From: Falciphora oryzae
Lineage: Eukaryota; Ascomycota; Sordariomycetes; Magnaporthales; Magnaporthaceae
Direction: 5' to 3'
Length of the DNA stretch: 64,000 nucleotides
NCBI GenBank assembly: GCA_000733355.1
Contig: JNVV01000005.1
Coordinates: 340,371-404,370, forward strand
The notes below the pieces were generated by a model. The model had not been told where the DNA came from and made no database searches. It saw nothing but the letters and a program-made list of their open reading frames with translations. Below, one piece after another: positions 35,101 to 46,121 of this stretch. A program made the position numbers and the translations under genes. Numbering within the stretch: the stretch's first letter is position 1; each line of letters opens with the position of its first letter.

Positions 35101-35941
35101 ATTGGAGGCCCAGGCACCAGGTTCTTTGCGGCAATTATCATGTTGTCACTCACTTGGCATGCACGTCGCCGAGGCCTCCCAACACCCAGTTTGTTTCAAT
35201 GCATGTTGTGTATTCAGACAGGAAAAAAATAAGAACGAGAATATGGTAGAGAGGCATGTCTGACCACCCAAAACCACCACCATCAGGGGCCAGGCTGTTG
35301 TTGCCTGCTCGGCTCAACGGATGTTGGCGACCAAGAGAAGCTCCTTACTGTCCAAACCAGAGAGGAAATAAGGCCAAAATAATAATGATAATCCCATCCC
35401 AACCGACTGCCGCCGTTGGATAAACTGAGTAGACTCCGATTCCCAAAACGCCAAAAGAGAGCTTCCCAAGAAAAAAAAACAGGAAGTGAGAGGAAATTAG
35501 TGAAGAGAGAAACATGTCATGCTCAGACAATGCTGCAGAAGCTCCTCGGAGACCCATGCTCGGTGCAATCCAATGCCACAATAACACAACACCGACAACC
35601 GCCCACGCCAGGGACGTAGATACAACAAAAAATAAACCAGACAGAATTCATTCCCTTGTTTCTCCCGGATGAGTGATCGAGTGATTAAAAGAATGAGGAA
35701 AAAAGAATGAGAAAACGCCAGCCGCATGCAGTCAAGACAACATGATCGAGGGGCTTGTTGTTTTTTGTGTTCCAGGGGGAGTGTTCCGAGATTAGAACAG
35801 AAAACAATGCGTGAGGAGGGTAGGTCGTAACTTGTCATTCGCCGTCATATCGTCCGTGGATATCAAGAACAAGAAGAAGGATAAGAAGGCAAAACAGGCA
35901 GGCTATGCTCGCTTGCTCGAACGGTCACGATGCTAGTCTCG
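32126..35941. other. Intergenic region between the SWIM and Cdc14 genes
   Basis: The left end is the SWIM promoter; the right end is the Cdc14 3' flank and is A/T-richer (from about 35200). Short direct repeats include two copies of AGTGGGAGGTTG near 33655-33680 and a cluster of GGTACCTAC-type motifs near 33040-33065. No frame in the 3.8 kb has recognisable protein content. Confidence 0.55.
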
Positions 35942-38186
35942 TCATAGGCCAGAGGCCTTGCGCACGGCCGACGCCGCTTGGTTGCTGGCGATGCGGCCAC
36001 TCGTCTTGCGGATGCCAGTCGGCTCCTTGCCCGTGACACCGCCTCGGCGCGTGCTGCCGGACCGGTCGACTCCACGGACCTTTGCCATAACGCCCGAGGC
36101 GCTGCCGGAGCGGTCGTGGCTCGACTTGGTGCGCCCGAGACCAGTGCCGACGTTCTCGATATCGTTGGACGCGTCGTTGTCGATGTACTGCGACGTGGTG
36201 TAGACGGTCGTGGTTGTGGTGCTGTGGCTGACGGACCTCGTCTTCTCGCTCCTCTCAGCCCGGTGCGCATCAGGCGAAGCCGACGCCTTGCGGTGCGTGC
36301 GCATACGCAGGTGCCACTCCTCGTCCGACTCGCCACCATGGCTGGTCCGGTGCATGGAAATAACCTCGGTCTGCTGCTCGACCTTCGCCTCCTCCTCCAC
36401 CGGGGGATGGTTGGCGGTGCTCCTTGAGTAGGGGTGGTGGCGGCTGGTCTTGCGCGGCTGACCGGGCGTCGGGGCGGGGAGGTAGTCCTCCTGCGCTCCA
36501 ACCGTGTTGCGCTCCTGGTCCATCTCGCCGAGCGGCGTGCGGTTGGATGCGCTCCTGCTGGGAGGCGTCGAGGCCTGGCCGGCGCTGCGACCAAGCGAGG
36601 TCTTCTGCATGGCGCGGATCGGGGTGCTCGGGACAGCGGCCGCGGCCGCCATCTCCTTGCGAAGCTTCCGTGCCACGCGCTCCTCAACCCACCACTCGCG
36701 GAAGACGCCCTGGTTCAGGTGAAGCCAGTGCTGCTGGGGACCGACCACCATGCCGGGACGCATGAACCTCATGTAGCCGATGACCTCGTTAGCGGTGAAG
36801 CCGTGGCGGTAGATCAGGTAGGCGCCGATCAGGCAGCCAGTGCGGCCCAGGCCGGCCTTGCAGTGGACAGCGATACCCTTCTTGCGGACCATGATGGTCT
36901 CGTGGGCGAGCCTGATAAACTTGCGCACCATCGTCAGGGGTGGGCATGTTCCATCCTCAAAAATCATGTCCAGGTGACGAATTCCCATCGACTCAAAGTA
37001 CGAGGGGGAGTAGAGCTGCGAGTTCAGGCGCACGACGAGCCCGATGTTCCTCTCCGAGAAGTGGGCGAGCACGTTCTTGAAGGGGGCCGGCAGGTGGGGG
37101 TGGGCGTGGACGTCCTTGACCGTCTTGGGGAGTAGCGGGTACGCCTCCGACAACTCAGTGACGCGCTCGACGGGCTGGTGCATCGGCGACGCGAAGGCAA
37201 GGAAGTGTGGCGTGATCCAGTTGAAGTCACCGTTCTCGACTCTTTCATACTTCTCATACTCGGCCAGATCAAACGAGTCGAGGCCAACGCAGCCCTCCTC
37301 CTTGGCCTTCCACACACCGTAGACAACATCCTGCACCGTGATGCCGTAGTCCGCCTGGCTGTACCCGGCGTCACGGAACGGCATCAGCGGGGGGTCGACC
37401 TGAGCAATGGGCGCGAGCGCCAAGTGAGGCGGCCACGACTGGATCAGAACCATGTAGCAAGCCAGCACGCAAGAGGCATTGGCGCGGCCTGGAGAAAACA
37501 AACTTGGTCAGCAGGCTGCGCGGGTCGATAGAGAGCCTCTACTGTGGTCTAATACTCACTCCTCGGATCAGCCCTGCTCCAGAAGACCACCGGTCGGTCC
37601 TTGTTCTCCTTGGCTCCCAGGATATCATGGAACTCGAGGGCGAAGCGGTACAGGTGGCTGATGTGGAGCGGGCCAAAGTCGTGGTGGAAGGCATTGTAGA
37701 GGAGCGAGTCGTCGACCGAGAAGTAGTAGGGCTGCTTGCGCGCGCGCGGGGCCTCAACGGCGGCTGCATGGCGTGACCGCTTGGTGGGCGAGCGCTGCGG
37801 CGGGTCGGGGTACGGGAAGAGGGTGTCCTCGTCGGGCGCGTTTACGTATGAAGCGAGGTATAGTCGGTCTTGAAGATATGTCAGTAGCGTTACTGGGAAG
37901 GCCTGGAACAGTACGTGATATGGGACCATGGTAGGCGGAGGAGCATCGGGCCGAGACACAGTTCGCTCGCTGTCGTGATCCATTGTGCGCGGTCTGTGAA
38001 CGCATTCACGGGTAATGCCGCAGCGGCGCCTCGAGGCATGCACGAGGCGGCGCGAAAAGAGTGCGGGTGGCAGCGCAGATGAGAAAAGGAGGCAGATGCG
38101 AGAGTCCGCGTGCTGCTGTGGAACGTACCTGCGATGTACTCTATAACCTGGCCCAAATTGGCGCTTTTAGAGTTGGAAGGCGCCAT
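35942..38186 (-). CDS. cdc14: Dual-specificity protein phosphatase Cdc14
   Basis: Exons 38129-38186, 37560-37868 and 35942-37488 (- strand) give 637 aa. The N-terminal domain begins with IEYIADRLYLASY and continues through YNAFHHDFGPLHISHLYRFALEFH. The catalytic domain carries FEDGTCPP (Asp282 as likely general acid) and the loop HCKAGLGRTG with Cys313 and Arg319, followed by MRPGMVVGPQQHWLHLNQ. These match the active-site layout of known Cdc14 enzymes. Residues about 31-67 are an insertion relative to yeast Cdc14, with a CDK-like SPTK at Ser46 and a basic KRSRH. The tail (about 400-637) is disordered, Ser/Thr/Arg-rich and ends in a GIRKTSG motif seen in other Cdc14 tails. Introns are 260 bp and 71 bp. 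The family reverses CDK phosphorylation at mitotic exit or septation and localises to nucleolus, spindle pole or septum. Pcc1 is divergently transcribed 887 bp away. Confidence 0.95.
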
Positions 38187-39073
38187 CTCTGCGCCGGGCG
38201 AGGGGGAAGGTAGAGGCGGGTATTCGGCAGCAAGAGCTAATAGCAAAATGCGGCAATAGAACTGGGGATGGTGTAGATGCGCAAGCTCGAGGCAAGCTAT
38301 ATATGCGTGCGACCAATGCTGGAGAGGCAACGAGCCGGCGGCAAGGAGCGGTAAAAAGAATGGATGCAAGCGCGCTGAAATCACGGGCTCATGCTGTCGG
38401 GATGGATATGGATGCTGATCAAGGAATGCACCGGCTGCGCTCTCGTCCGAGGAGGCGGAATCTCCAGAGACTCTGGTGTTGGAGGAGGGAATCGAGGATG
38501 AGCCCGAAGACGAAGGAATCCCACGATGCCCGAAGCTGATGAGGTACTTATGAAGATGTTGCTTTGTTTATTTTGGCCGGGGGTCCGGATGTGGGCCTCG
38601 TAACACTGAACCCCTGCTCGAGCTAGCGCCTGGGGGCGGGTTGCCAGGACAATTGACAGCGACCCACCCAGGACAGTCCCCTTAAGCTTACAGGCGCCTC
38701 CTGGCGCGGCCCGGCGCAGAGTTCGCTATCTTATCGTGCTGTGTGCTGTTGCCTGGCGGCGCTGCAGAACGAGCCTTCGGGCGCTGCCAAACCAACCGTT
38801 TTGAAGCTCAGGTGCCGCCACTACCACCGCCTGAGACGGCAAGCTGAGGTCGCCAGCATTCCAACGGCTCCCCCGCATCGAATCGAAGCTTTGCTACCCA
38901 ACCAAACATCAATCGCTGGGGCGGTTCCGCTCCTTGACGTAGCCGATCCCTAATCCCTTTTTTATTCTCTCTTCTTTTATTCCCCTCCAGACATCGCAAC
39001 CTGCCCATTGGAATCTCAGTGTCTACGACAAGTGTTGAGCTCATGAAGTCATAGCACACAATCTCTCGCAAAC
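38187..39073. promoter_or_regulatory. Divergent promoter region of cdc14 and pcc1
   Basis: 887 bp separate the two start codons. The right part has a C/T-rich leader (38955-38990) before pcc1. No specific cell-cycle element was recognised. Confidence 0.55.
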
Positions 39074-39591
39074 ATGGCAAACACTTCGAGCGCCGAGTTC
39101 CCGTGCGCCCTGTGAGTACAGCTTGGGCTATCCTGCCCCTCCTTGCGCATGCATTCCTTGTGTTTTGTTTCATAGCTTGGTTGCATTTGCATCTTTGACC
39201 CTCTTTCTGCCTTTTCATTTTCTCCTCCATGGGCACGTGAGCACCCCTCGTTGACGTGGTAGCGGGAGGAAACCCCTCGACCCCCAACAATGATAGAACG
39301 ATAGATGTGCCCTTCCCGACGGCCAGGCTAGCCTCCGTAGCACTAGGGGCGCTAGCCGTGGACAAGGAGCTGTCGCCCTTGGTGCACCGTTCCTTCTCGA
39401 CCGTTGCCGCGCCGCAACAACAGGGAGAGGGGGAAAAGACAATACTCCGGACCGAGTACTCTGCCACCACCAACCGCATGCTCCGAGTGGCCGTCAACTC
39501 ATTCATGGACAGCCTGAGCCTTGTCCTCGAGGTGATGGAGCAGCTCGATGTCGATGTGTTGGAGACGACCCTAGCCAAGAAATCTCCGTGA
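39074..39591 (+). CDS. pcc1: KEOPS/EKC complex subunit Pcc1
   Basis: Two exons, 39074-39111 and 39297-39591, give 110 aa, a usual length for Pcc1. The first exon codes only 12 residues plus two bases (MANTSSAEFPCA..). The 185-bp intron starts GTGAGT and its acceptor is the TGATAG just before the AACGATAG; using this AG keeps the frame and gives ..CALTIDVPFPTARLA. The rest, LAVDKELSPLV and then RTEYSATTNRMLRVAVNSFMDSLSLVLEVM, matches the conserved Pcc1 fold with its Arg-Val-Ser/Asn-Ser motif. Pcc1 is the dimerisation subunit of KEOPS, which makes the t6A37 modification in ANN-decoding tRNAs and affects telomeres and transcription in yeast. It is easily missed because of the tiny first exon. 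A longer open frame on the opposite strand is a shadow. Confidence 0.87.
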
Positions 39592-40063
39592 AGGATCGAC
39601 GAGAAACATATTTTTCTCTCCTTCATTATCTGGGCGCGCTGGCGCTGCATAACCCACGACCACACACGGCCACCCACAGCCCAGAATCTGCACGAGGTCG
39701 GCAGTCTGGGCCAAGCCTCGGAGTTGGGGTAATCATGACGGTTTGGCAAAACGGAGAATAGGATAAAGGGCGGATGGCAAAATGTAAGGCGGAGGATACC
39801 TATCACGCGAGTGTGGAACCCAAGCGCAGACGAAATTGCGAAGCTAAGGGTCTTCGGAATACTAGGCTAGGAGCACAAACTCGGTTGTCTGCATTGAGAA
39901 ACAAGAGCCACCGGAAATTCCGACTAATTTCAAAATAACAAACGTTCAAAAGGGGAACCACTGGTCAAAAGTCACTCCAAGATTAGAGCGAGATATTCAT
40001 GGTATCATTCTATCCCAAAATAATGTATGCTATGCAAGTATAAACAAGCAACCAAAACCCAAA
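39592..40063. other. Intergenic region between convergent pcc1 and sulfate permease
   Basis: 470 bp, A/T-richer than its surroundings, expected to carry both 3' UTRs. Nothing else seen. Confidence 0.6.
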
Positions 40064-42586
40064 CTACAGCGTTGGCGCTGTATGGCCGTGCCCATCATCA
40101 GCCCTTGCCTCAATGTTTGCGACCGCGCTCTGCAGGGCGCTAGTCAAGTCCACATGGAAGAGCGGCCGGTTGAGCCCATGCACCGCCACTCCGCGCGGCC
40201 CAGCCTTGGTGGGCGGGACGGCGCGGCTGGCCTCTTCCGTCTCCGCTTCGGTGCTGGAGTCTCCGGCGCCCAGCTCGAGATCCGCCTTCTTGTCGAATGC
40301 CGCCGCAGTCTGCTGCCTCGAGGCCGCCTGTCCTAGCTCCTTTTCGTTGATCTCTTTCTCCGCCACCGCCGCCGCGCTGTCGGAGCCGCCTATCTCGGCT
40401 ACGGAGAAGATGGAACGCCACCGGTGGTGGAGACCATCCGGCCGCTCCGTCGGGTACCCGAACCCGGCCGCGACGAGAGCCCGCTTGGTCCAGCGGTTGT
40501 TGATGCAGGCGATGTGCCAGTCGACAAAATCGGGCGATGTGTATCGGTCGAGGTGGTTCCTCGTGTCGATGAGCTGCTGCATGCTGGATATGTCAACGTG
40601 GTTGACGGAACTGAAGTCCAGAATGACGGCCTTGAGAGTCGGGAGCTCGGGATTCAGGCCCGGGACGGCCGATGCGTCGCCCGCTGCCTTCTTTTTGAGC
40701 TGCCGCTTCGACGGGCCTGGGTCGTTCCAGGGCCGGTCCCCTGGCCGTGCATACTCGGTGGTGTTTGTTCGCCTGGTGTGGGCGAAGATGTAGTTGGTCA
40801 GGTATTCGAGAGTGTGCGACGCGTTGGGGTAGTTGAACCCTTCCGAGAAGCGATAGATGAAAACTCCAGGATAGGGGCTATCAACTCCGACATCAGGGTT
40901 GGAGCCATCGCCGTGGTCGATAGGCAAAAAAATGTTACGTGCCGGGTTGGCGCCCGGCTTGGGGAACGTGCCGTATTGTCCAACCACTTCGTTGTGGTCC
41001 TCTCCGATGATGTTGTCCCGCAATACCGAGTGAACCTTGACCCTCCCGAGGAATTGGCCTCGCGCTTTGAGAATACGGCCGATCAGCACGGCTGCGGATA
41101 TGGCGACAGTCGCGTAGATCCCATTTTCGATGGTAGAGAAAACCGTGATTATAACGCCAGTGAAGAAGATGAGGACCTCGAGCGGCGAAACACACCAGAA
41201 CTGGTAGATAGTGTTGGGTGGCGTGATGAGGTCGCCGACGGCATGGATGATGACCGCGGCGAGCGATGCGCTGGGGATGAAGTAGAAGACTGGCGGCAAG
41301 GCGTAGATAGAAATGAGAACCACCGTGCCCGTGATAACACCAGCGAAAGGGGTGCGCACGCCGGCCTTGGACTTGATGGCAGTCCGGCTAAAGCTTCCAG
41401 TAGAAGGATAACCACCCAAAAATGGGGCCAGGAGGTTTGTAACGCCGATCGCGACCATCTCCTGGGAAGGGTTGATGGTGTAGTTGTTGACGCGGCCGAA
41501 AGACTTGGATATGGCGATGTGCTCGATGAGCAAAACTATGACCGTTGCCGGTAGGTAGCTCACCAGCGCGCTGGCTATCTTGGGATCGACGTTTGGGACC
41601 TCGGCGTGTTGAAAGCCGCTGGGAATGTCCTGTAGGATCTTGAAGCTTGGCTTTGTCTTGTGGTTCATGTTGACCAGCCAACTGATCATAGTGTAGAGAA
41701 GGATGACGAAGGCTGTCCTCAGGGTCGAGAGGAAGAAAAACAGCCTTTGGCGCTCTAGGAAGCGCTTGGCTAGCAGGGAGCACGCGGACCGGATCAAGTA
41801 GAGCAAGGCCAGAGCCGACAGCCCCATGGCGGCATCCAGCTTTGTGCGTCCTAGGTTTTTCAGCGTGTTGATGAGCACGAGATACGGGGCGTCCCGCGTC
41901 GAAAATCCCGAGATGCCCATCATTGTTGGGACCTGGCCGATGACGATGTTGATGGCAGAGCCCGTCATGAAAGCCGAAAGGGATGTCAGGCTGATCAGGT
42001 CCACGATGAAGCCGGTCCTGGTGAGGCCGAGGAACAGAACAACCGCTCCGGAGATGATGGCCAGGGCTGACGCAACAACGTGGCCAGGTACCTCGGGGAG
42101 CTGCTTCGCCATGTCTGCCACGATTCCGCCAGTAAGGGTCGACATGACGGCGACTGGGCCGATGGTGATATCTTTACTGGTTGCAAAGAACCAGTATATC
42201 ATGACGCCCATAAAGGACGAGTACAGACCGAATTGCGGCTCAAGATTGGCAAGAATCGCGTATGCCATGCCCTGTGGGATCACAACAACCCCGATGGTGA
42301 TGCCGGCGACAAGATCGCCGAGCAGCCATTGTGTGTTGTAGTGGCCGATCCAGTCTAGAAAGGGAAACAGCGACCTTGTGTAAGTGACGGCGTCCTTTCC
42401 AGCTGGTACTAGGCTAGCCAAAAACTCTCGTGTCGAAGGCGGCTCCTCGACGAAGGCATCGCCGCTCTGGACGGAGAAGATGGACTCGCCCCTTGTGACC
42501 TCGTCCTGGTAAGGCTGTTTGTTGCGGAGCTTGATGCCCAGGACCTTGGCCAGGCCTTGGCCGACCTTTGCGCCGGTGCTCGCCAT
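40064..42586 (-). CDS. Sulfate permease, SulP (SLC26) family with STAS domain
   Basis: Intronless, 840 aa, with the start at the ATG at 42586 (MASTGAKVGQ...). The membrane part runs from about residue 90 to 520, with GDLVAGITIGVVVIPQGMAY and GLYSSFMGVMIYWFFATSKD then IGPVAVMSTL, the SulP signature region. The mid-membrane segment FLGGYPSTGSFSRTAIKSKAG is also typical. A STAS domain spans about 565-735 (VFIYRF..., then KAVILDFSSVNHVDISSMQQL), and a charged Ala/Glu tail follows. The size and domain order fit fungal sulfate permeases of the CYS-14/SutB type, plasma-membrane proton-coupled sulfate importers usually controlled by the bZIP factor CYS3/MetR under sulfur limitation. I did not find a full CYS3 palindrome upstream. 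Which fungal paralogue it matches best needs a phylogeny. Confidence 0.93.
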   Translation of the reverse strand: MASTGAKVGQGLAKVLGIKLRNKQPYQDEVTRGESIFSVQSGDAFVEEPPSTREFLASLVPAGKDAVTYTRSLFPFLDWIGHYNTQWLLGDLVAGITIGVVVIPQGMAYAILANLEPQFGLYSSFMGVMIYWFFATSKDITIGPVAVMSTLTGGIVADMAKQLPEVPGHVVASALAIISGAVVLFLGLTRTGFIVDLISLTSLSAFMTGSAINIVIGQVPTMMGISGFSTRDAPYLVLINTLKNLGRTKLDAAMGLSALALLYLIRSACSLLAKRFLERQRLFFFLSTLRTAFVILLYTMISWLVNMNHKTKPSFKILQDIPSGFQHAEVPNVDPKIASALVSYLPATVIVLLIEHIAISKSFGRVNNYTINPSQEMVAIGVTNLLAPFLGGYPSTGSFSRTAIKSKAGVRTPFAGVITGTVVLISIYALPPVFYFIPSASLAAVIIHAVGDLITPPNTIYQFWCVSPLEVLIFFTGVIITVFSTIENGIYATVAISAAVLIGRILKARGQFLGRVKVHSVLRDNIIGEDHNEVVGQYGTFPKPGANPARNIFLPIDHGDGSNPDVGVDSPYPGVFIYRFSEGFNYPNASHTLEYLTNYIFAHTRRTNTTEYARPGDRPWNDPGPSKRQLKKKAAGDASAVPGLNPELPTLKAVILDFSSVNHVDISSMQQLIDTRNHLDRYTSPDFVDWHIACINNRWTKRALVAAGFGYPTERPDGLHHRWRSIFSVAEIGGSDSAAAVAEKEINEKELGQAASRQQTAAAFDKKADLELGAGDSSTEAETEEASRAVPPTKAGPRGVAVHGLNRPLFHVDLTSALQSAVANIEARADDGHGHTAPTL

Positions 42587-44370
42587 TGAAGGCACAAGAA
42601 CGCAAGGCCTCGTTGGGATGGTGGCGGTAGGGATGGCGTGTGTATCCGAGGGACGTCCCGAGCTTGATTACTCGCCAAGCATGGGAGTCTTATATGGCCA
42701 CCAGAGAAGAATGGCTGACCAATCTCACTTGCAGAGTTGCTGGGGTGGGAGGAAAATATATTACTTTAGGTAGGTATGCATAGCTAGGGTGGTAGCCAGG
42801 TAGATGCTATGTAGGTTTTAGGTTGGTAGGTACGCATGCCGGTATATATCTCGGGGGATCCGACTAAAGGGGCAAGTAGTTGGAGGAAGAGCGTCAGCAG
42901 TTGGATTAGCAACCACATGCAACATATTTTCTCTGCGGGATTGCAGGCCTGGCTGCCGATGTGGAGGATATCCGCTATGGCGCAATCGGCGCCTGCCAGT
43001 CACATCCCAGGAAAGACAATGGGAGATGTCTTAGGTTGTTCTGAGCCTGCACGTCAGTCCCCGTGGCGGCGGGCGGGTCGAAGTGTGGGCTGCGCACGAG
43101 GAAAGGGGCCTAGCAAAAATAGGAAGCAACCACTCGGCTGTTCTGCTGGACAGGAGCTCCTTGAGATGGCTGTCCCGGCAATTCATTGGCCTCATTTCCA
43201 GGGGTGCAGCGATCAAGGGGGGTCATTCGGACGCCGTGCTGCCGGCCATCGCCTCGAGATGAGCCAGCCTGACGTATTTTCTTGACATAATCCCTTGACA
43301 ATAGCATTGGTGCCAGAGGGACGCGACAGACAGCTCCTCGAAAGGGGTGTCTGGCTTGGTGTGTCCACGAGACGGACGACGCGATCCACGGGATTATACA
43401 AGAGAAGGAAAGAGCAATAAACGGGCCAAGGTTGTGTCGTGAAAGTGTGGTGGCCCACTAGGCAAGCACGTCATCCTGGATGAGATTGATGTCAACCAGC
43501 CATGGTGGGGCTTCCCGGCGCATTTGATTTTCCTGGTCGAGTTGAGGCTCCAAGCTGGAATTCAGCTCCTCTCTGTCAGTCACGCGACTGATCACATGAC
43601 ACAAGTCAAGCTGACCGGTGCATGATCAACTCGGGTTCGTCGAAGGCTTCCTTCAATCAGGGCGAGCATCCGCCCGTTAGGCCAGCGGTCAGATCCCACT
43701 CTTTCTCAGCTGGGGAATGCAGCCGGATCTGCCACGCCGGCGGTTCCATGGCGGGAGGGAGGTTACAATCGGATGGAATGCGACCGCATCGATGGGCCAG
43801 CTCCCCAGGGGTTTGGCCAGTGATCGATGGTTGTGCTAAGTGATTTGACGGTCGAATATGAGAGATGCCTACCTACCTATCGAGATATTATTTTGCTTCC
43901 TTCTCACCTTGATGATTCCTCGGATCGCAATGCATGGCCACTATTGTTTATTAGCGTTCGCACAACCGAGCCGATGCGAAGACGCGAAAAAACGCGTTTA
44001 CACTGTAGCGTTGCGCAGTGTGCATGCGACAGCTTTTTCCCCGTCTGGCTTCACCAGCCTCCTCCTTCCCCGCTCAGCTGCCGGGACTTGTCTGCGCATC
44101 GACAAACGAGGAACTGCGCCCGCGCCTTTCACCCAATCCATCCGTAGCCAACCGAAACGACGACGAGAGTTGCAAAGCAATTGAGCAGTACGAACCGCTG
44201 CCAGCTTCATCAATCGGAGGCGGCCACGTTTGCGTGCCATCCACCCTCCCTAGCTGTGACGTGACGCCTGCTTCGGTGGAAGACATCATCGGTGGCCCGA
44301 TACATCCACCTACCCCGAGGCTCTGTCTGCGCCATTCGTCCTACCCGTCCGACCTACTCTACGCTTCACC
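42587..44370. promoter_or_regulatory. Divergent promoter region of the sulfate permease and bub2
   Basis: 1.8 kb. Near the permease, 42765-42840 has a cluster of TAGGTA-type short repeats (TTTAGGTAGGTATGCAT and related), and CCTACCTACCTAT recurs at 43869-43881. Such TAGGTA/TACCTA clusters are common in Sordariomycete promoters as far as I know. A pyrimidine-rich leader precedes bub2. Confidence 0.45.
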
Positions 44371-46121
44371 ATGGTCGGCCCTATGAAGGAGTCGATTCCC
44401 TCTCTGCCGCCCCCGGCTTCCACGACGCTGCACGCTCCGCCGTCGCCCGGAACCCATCGAGCGCTCCGGAAACTCCAGTCCGCTCACAACCTCGGCGCCA
44501 AAGCCTCCAATCTGAGCAGCACGCCCTCGCTCACTTCCCAGCAGCGTCTGCACCCGAGGCCCCTGTCGCCCTTCCGGAGGAACGTTAGTAACAGTAGCCA
44601 CCGTGGGCTCAGCGACAATATCGGCGGTACCGTCGGCAGCGCCAACAACAGCAGCAGCAGCAACAATGCAGCCGTCGCCGGAACTGCCTCCAGCGGCGCT
44701 AATAATAACGGAAGCAGCGGTACCATCACTGGCCGCACGCCGCAGCGCGCACGGGGGAGAGCTAACAGCGATGCCCCCGTCCCGCACCAGACGCCCGGAG
44801 GCACCATCATTGCTCCCCGGACCCGACGCGCCCCCCTCACCAGGCGCTCGGCTGCCGCAGACCAGCTTTCGCTCGAGCGTCTTCTGCCCTCAGGTCCCCC
44901 GGACGGCGACCTGGCGGGCTCCATCGAGAGCATGCGCTACAGCATACTTAACGACGGCATCAAATCTAACAGTGAAGGAATGGTGAGCACGCCTCATGCT
45001 CTTCTACTTGTACCCAGCCCAGACCTGCTAATGCCTACTATAGTCACAACTGCGTATATACGTGTGGCTTATCATGCTCGACTGTCCCGTTCTGGAGACG
45101 GATGCGTACCTCGATCTCATACACCGCGGTGCATCGCCAGCATACTCTAAAATCCGCAATGACACTTTTCGCACCCTGACCACGGATCCGCTCTTTCGCA
45201 GGCGCGTGAGCGAGGCCAGCCTGATTCGCCTGCTTAACGCCGTCGCCTGGAAGCTGCATGACGGCCGTGAGGAGGACCGCGTCAGGCACTCAGCCGGCAG
45301 GCAGTCCCTCCCGCACATGGGCGACTCGCCAAGCCGGGCAGGAGGAGGCGGTGGAGGCGGCGGTGTGATCAGCAGTAACAGCAGCATGAGCGGAAGCAAT
45401 CCCAGAGGCGGCAGCAACAACAACAGCCTGTCGGGCCCCGCATCGTCGCCAGCAGCCAAGAACCGCGCCCGCGCGCTTACGCTGACGACCGAGGGCTCCG
45501 ATGCCAGTGTAGCGCCCGAGTCGGGCACCTATGTTCAGGGCATGAACGTCCTCGCGGCGCCTTTCCTATATGCGGCGCGCAGCGAGTCCGAGGCCTTTGT
45601 GGCCTTCCATCAACTCCTCACCAAGGAGCTCCCCGGCTACATCAGGGGCGCCATGGACGGTGTCCACAAGGGTCTGCGCCTGGTGGACAAAGTGCTCTCC
45701 ATCGTTGACGAGAAGCTGAGCAGGTACCTCACATCCAAGGGACTCACGGCTGAGATATACGCCTTCCCGTCGGTCCTCACCCTCTCGGCCTGCACGCCGC
45801 CTTTGCCAGAGGTGTTGCAGCTCTGGGATTTCCTGTTCGCCTACGGCCCGCACCTCAACATCCTGTGTATTGTTGCGCAGCTTATGCTGATCCGCAGCCA
45901 GATCATGGCGTCTCCCAGGTGAGAATGACAGGCTCCCCTATCTCCAACCGTGCACAAACACGCATGGCTAACCCAGCGCCTTTGGATATCTTACCAGCCC
46001 CAACAAGCTCCTCCGGTCGTTCCCGGCGCTCCAGGCCGAGCAGATCAAGAGATTGACCCTGTTTATTGCTAAGAACATACCGGACCATGTCTACGCCGAG
46101 ATCATCAACCACGCGCGCTGA
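44371..46121 (+). CDS. bub2: Mitotic checkpoint GTPase-activating protein Bub2 (TBC domain)
   Basis: Exons 44371-44982, 45044-45918 and 45998-46121 give 536 aa. A disordered Ser/Asn/Arg-rich head of about 185 residues precedes RYSILNDGIKSNSEGM, then the TBC domain starts at SQLRIYVWLIMLDCPV. HRGASPAYSKIRNDTFRTL gives the likely arginine finger Arg247, and GTYVQGMNVLAAPFL gives the glutamine finger Gln368; an 85-residue Gly/Ser/Asn-rich insert lies between them. The end, FIAKNIPDHVYAEIINHAR, is typical for Bub2. Introns are 61 bp (branch TGCTAAT) and 79 bp (branch GGCTAAC). With Bfa1/Byr4 the family forms the GAP for the Tem1/Spg1 GTPase at the spindle pole and restrains mitotic exit or septation. 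Other TBC proteins are less likely because of the IRNDTFRTL and C-terminal blocks. Confidence 0.9.

Noticed and set aside
36434..37135. 233-codon + strand frame opposite cdc14
   Set aside because: Antisense shadow of the Cdc14 exon 3, which has clear catalytic motifs.
38808..39806. 332-codon open frame on the - strand opposite pcc1
   Set aside because: It overlaps the Pcc1 exons, starts outside any plausible leader and has no family-like content; it is a shadow of coding DNA without - strand stops.
40424..41554. 376-codon open frame on the + strand inside the sulfate permease
   Set aside because: It is the antisense reading of a well-matched SulP gene with high GC third positions; the Asp/Gly/Arg-rich translation has no domain.
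35942..46121. Cdc14 and Bub2 lying within 10 kb, considered as a mitotic-exit gene cluster
   Set aside because: The genes between them (pcc1, sulfate permease) belong to other processes and each has its own promoter; simple gene order is the better explanation.
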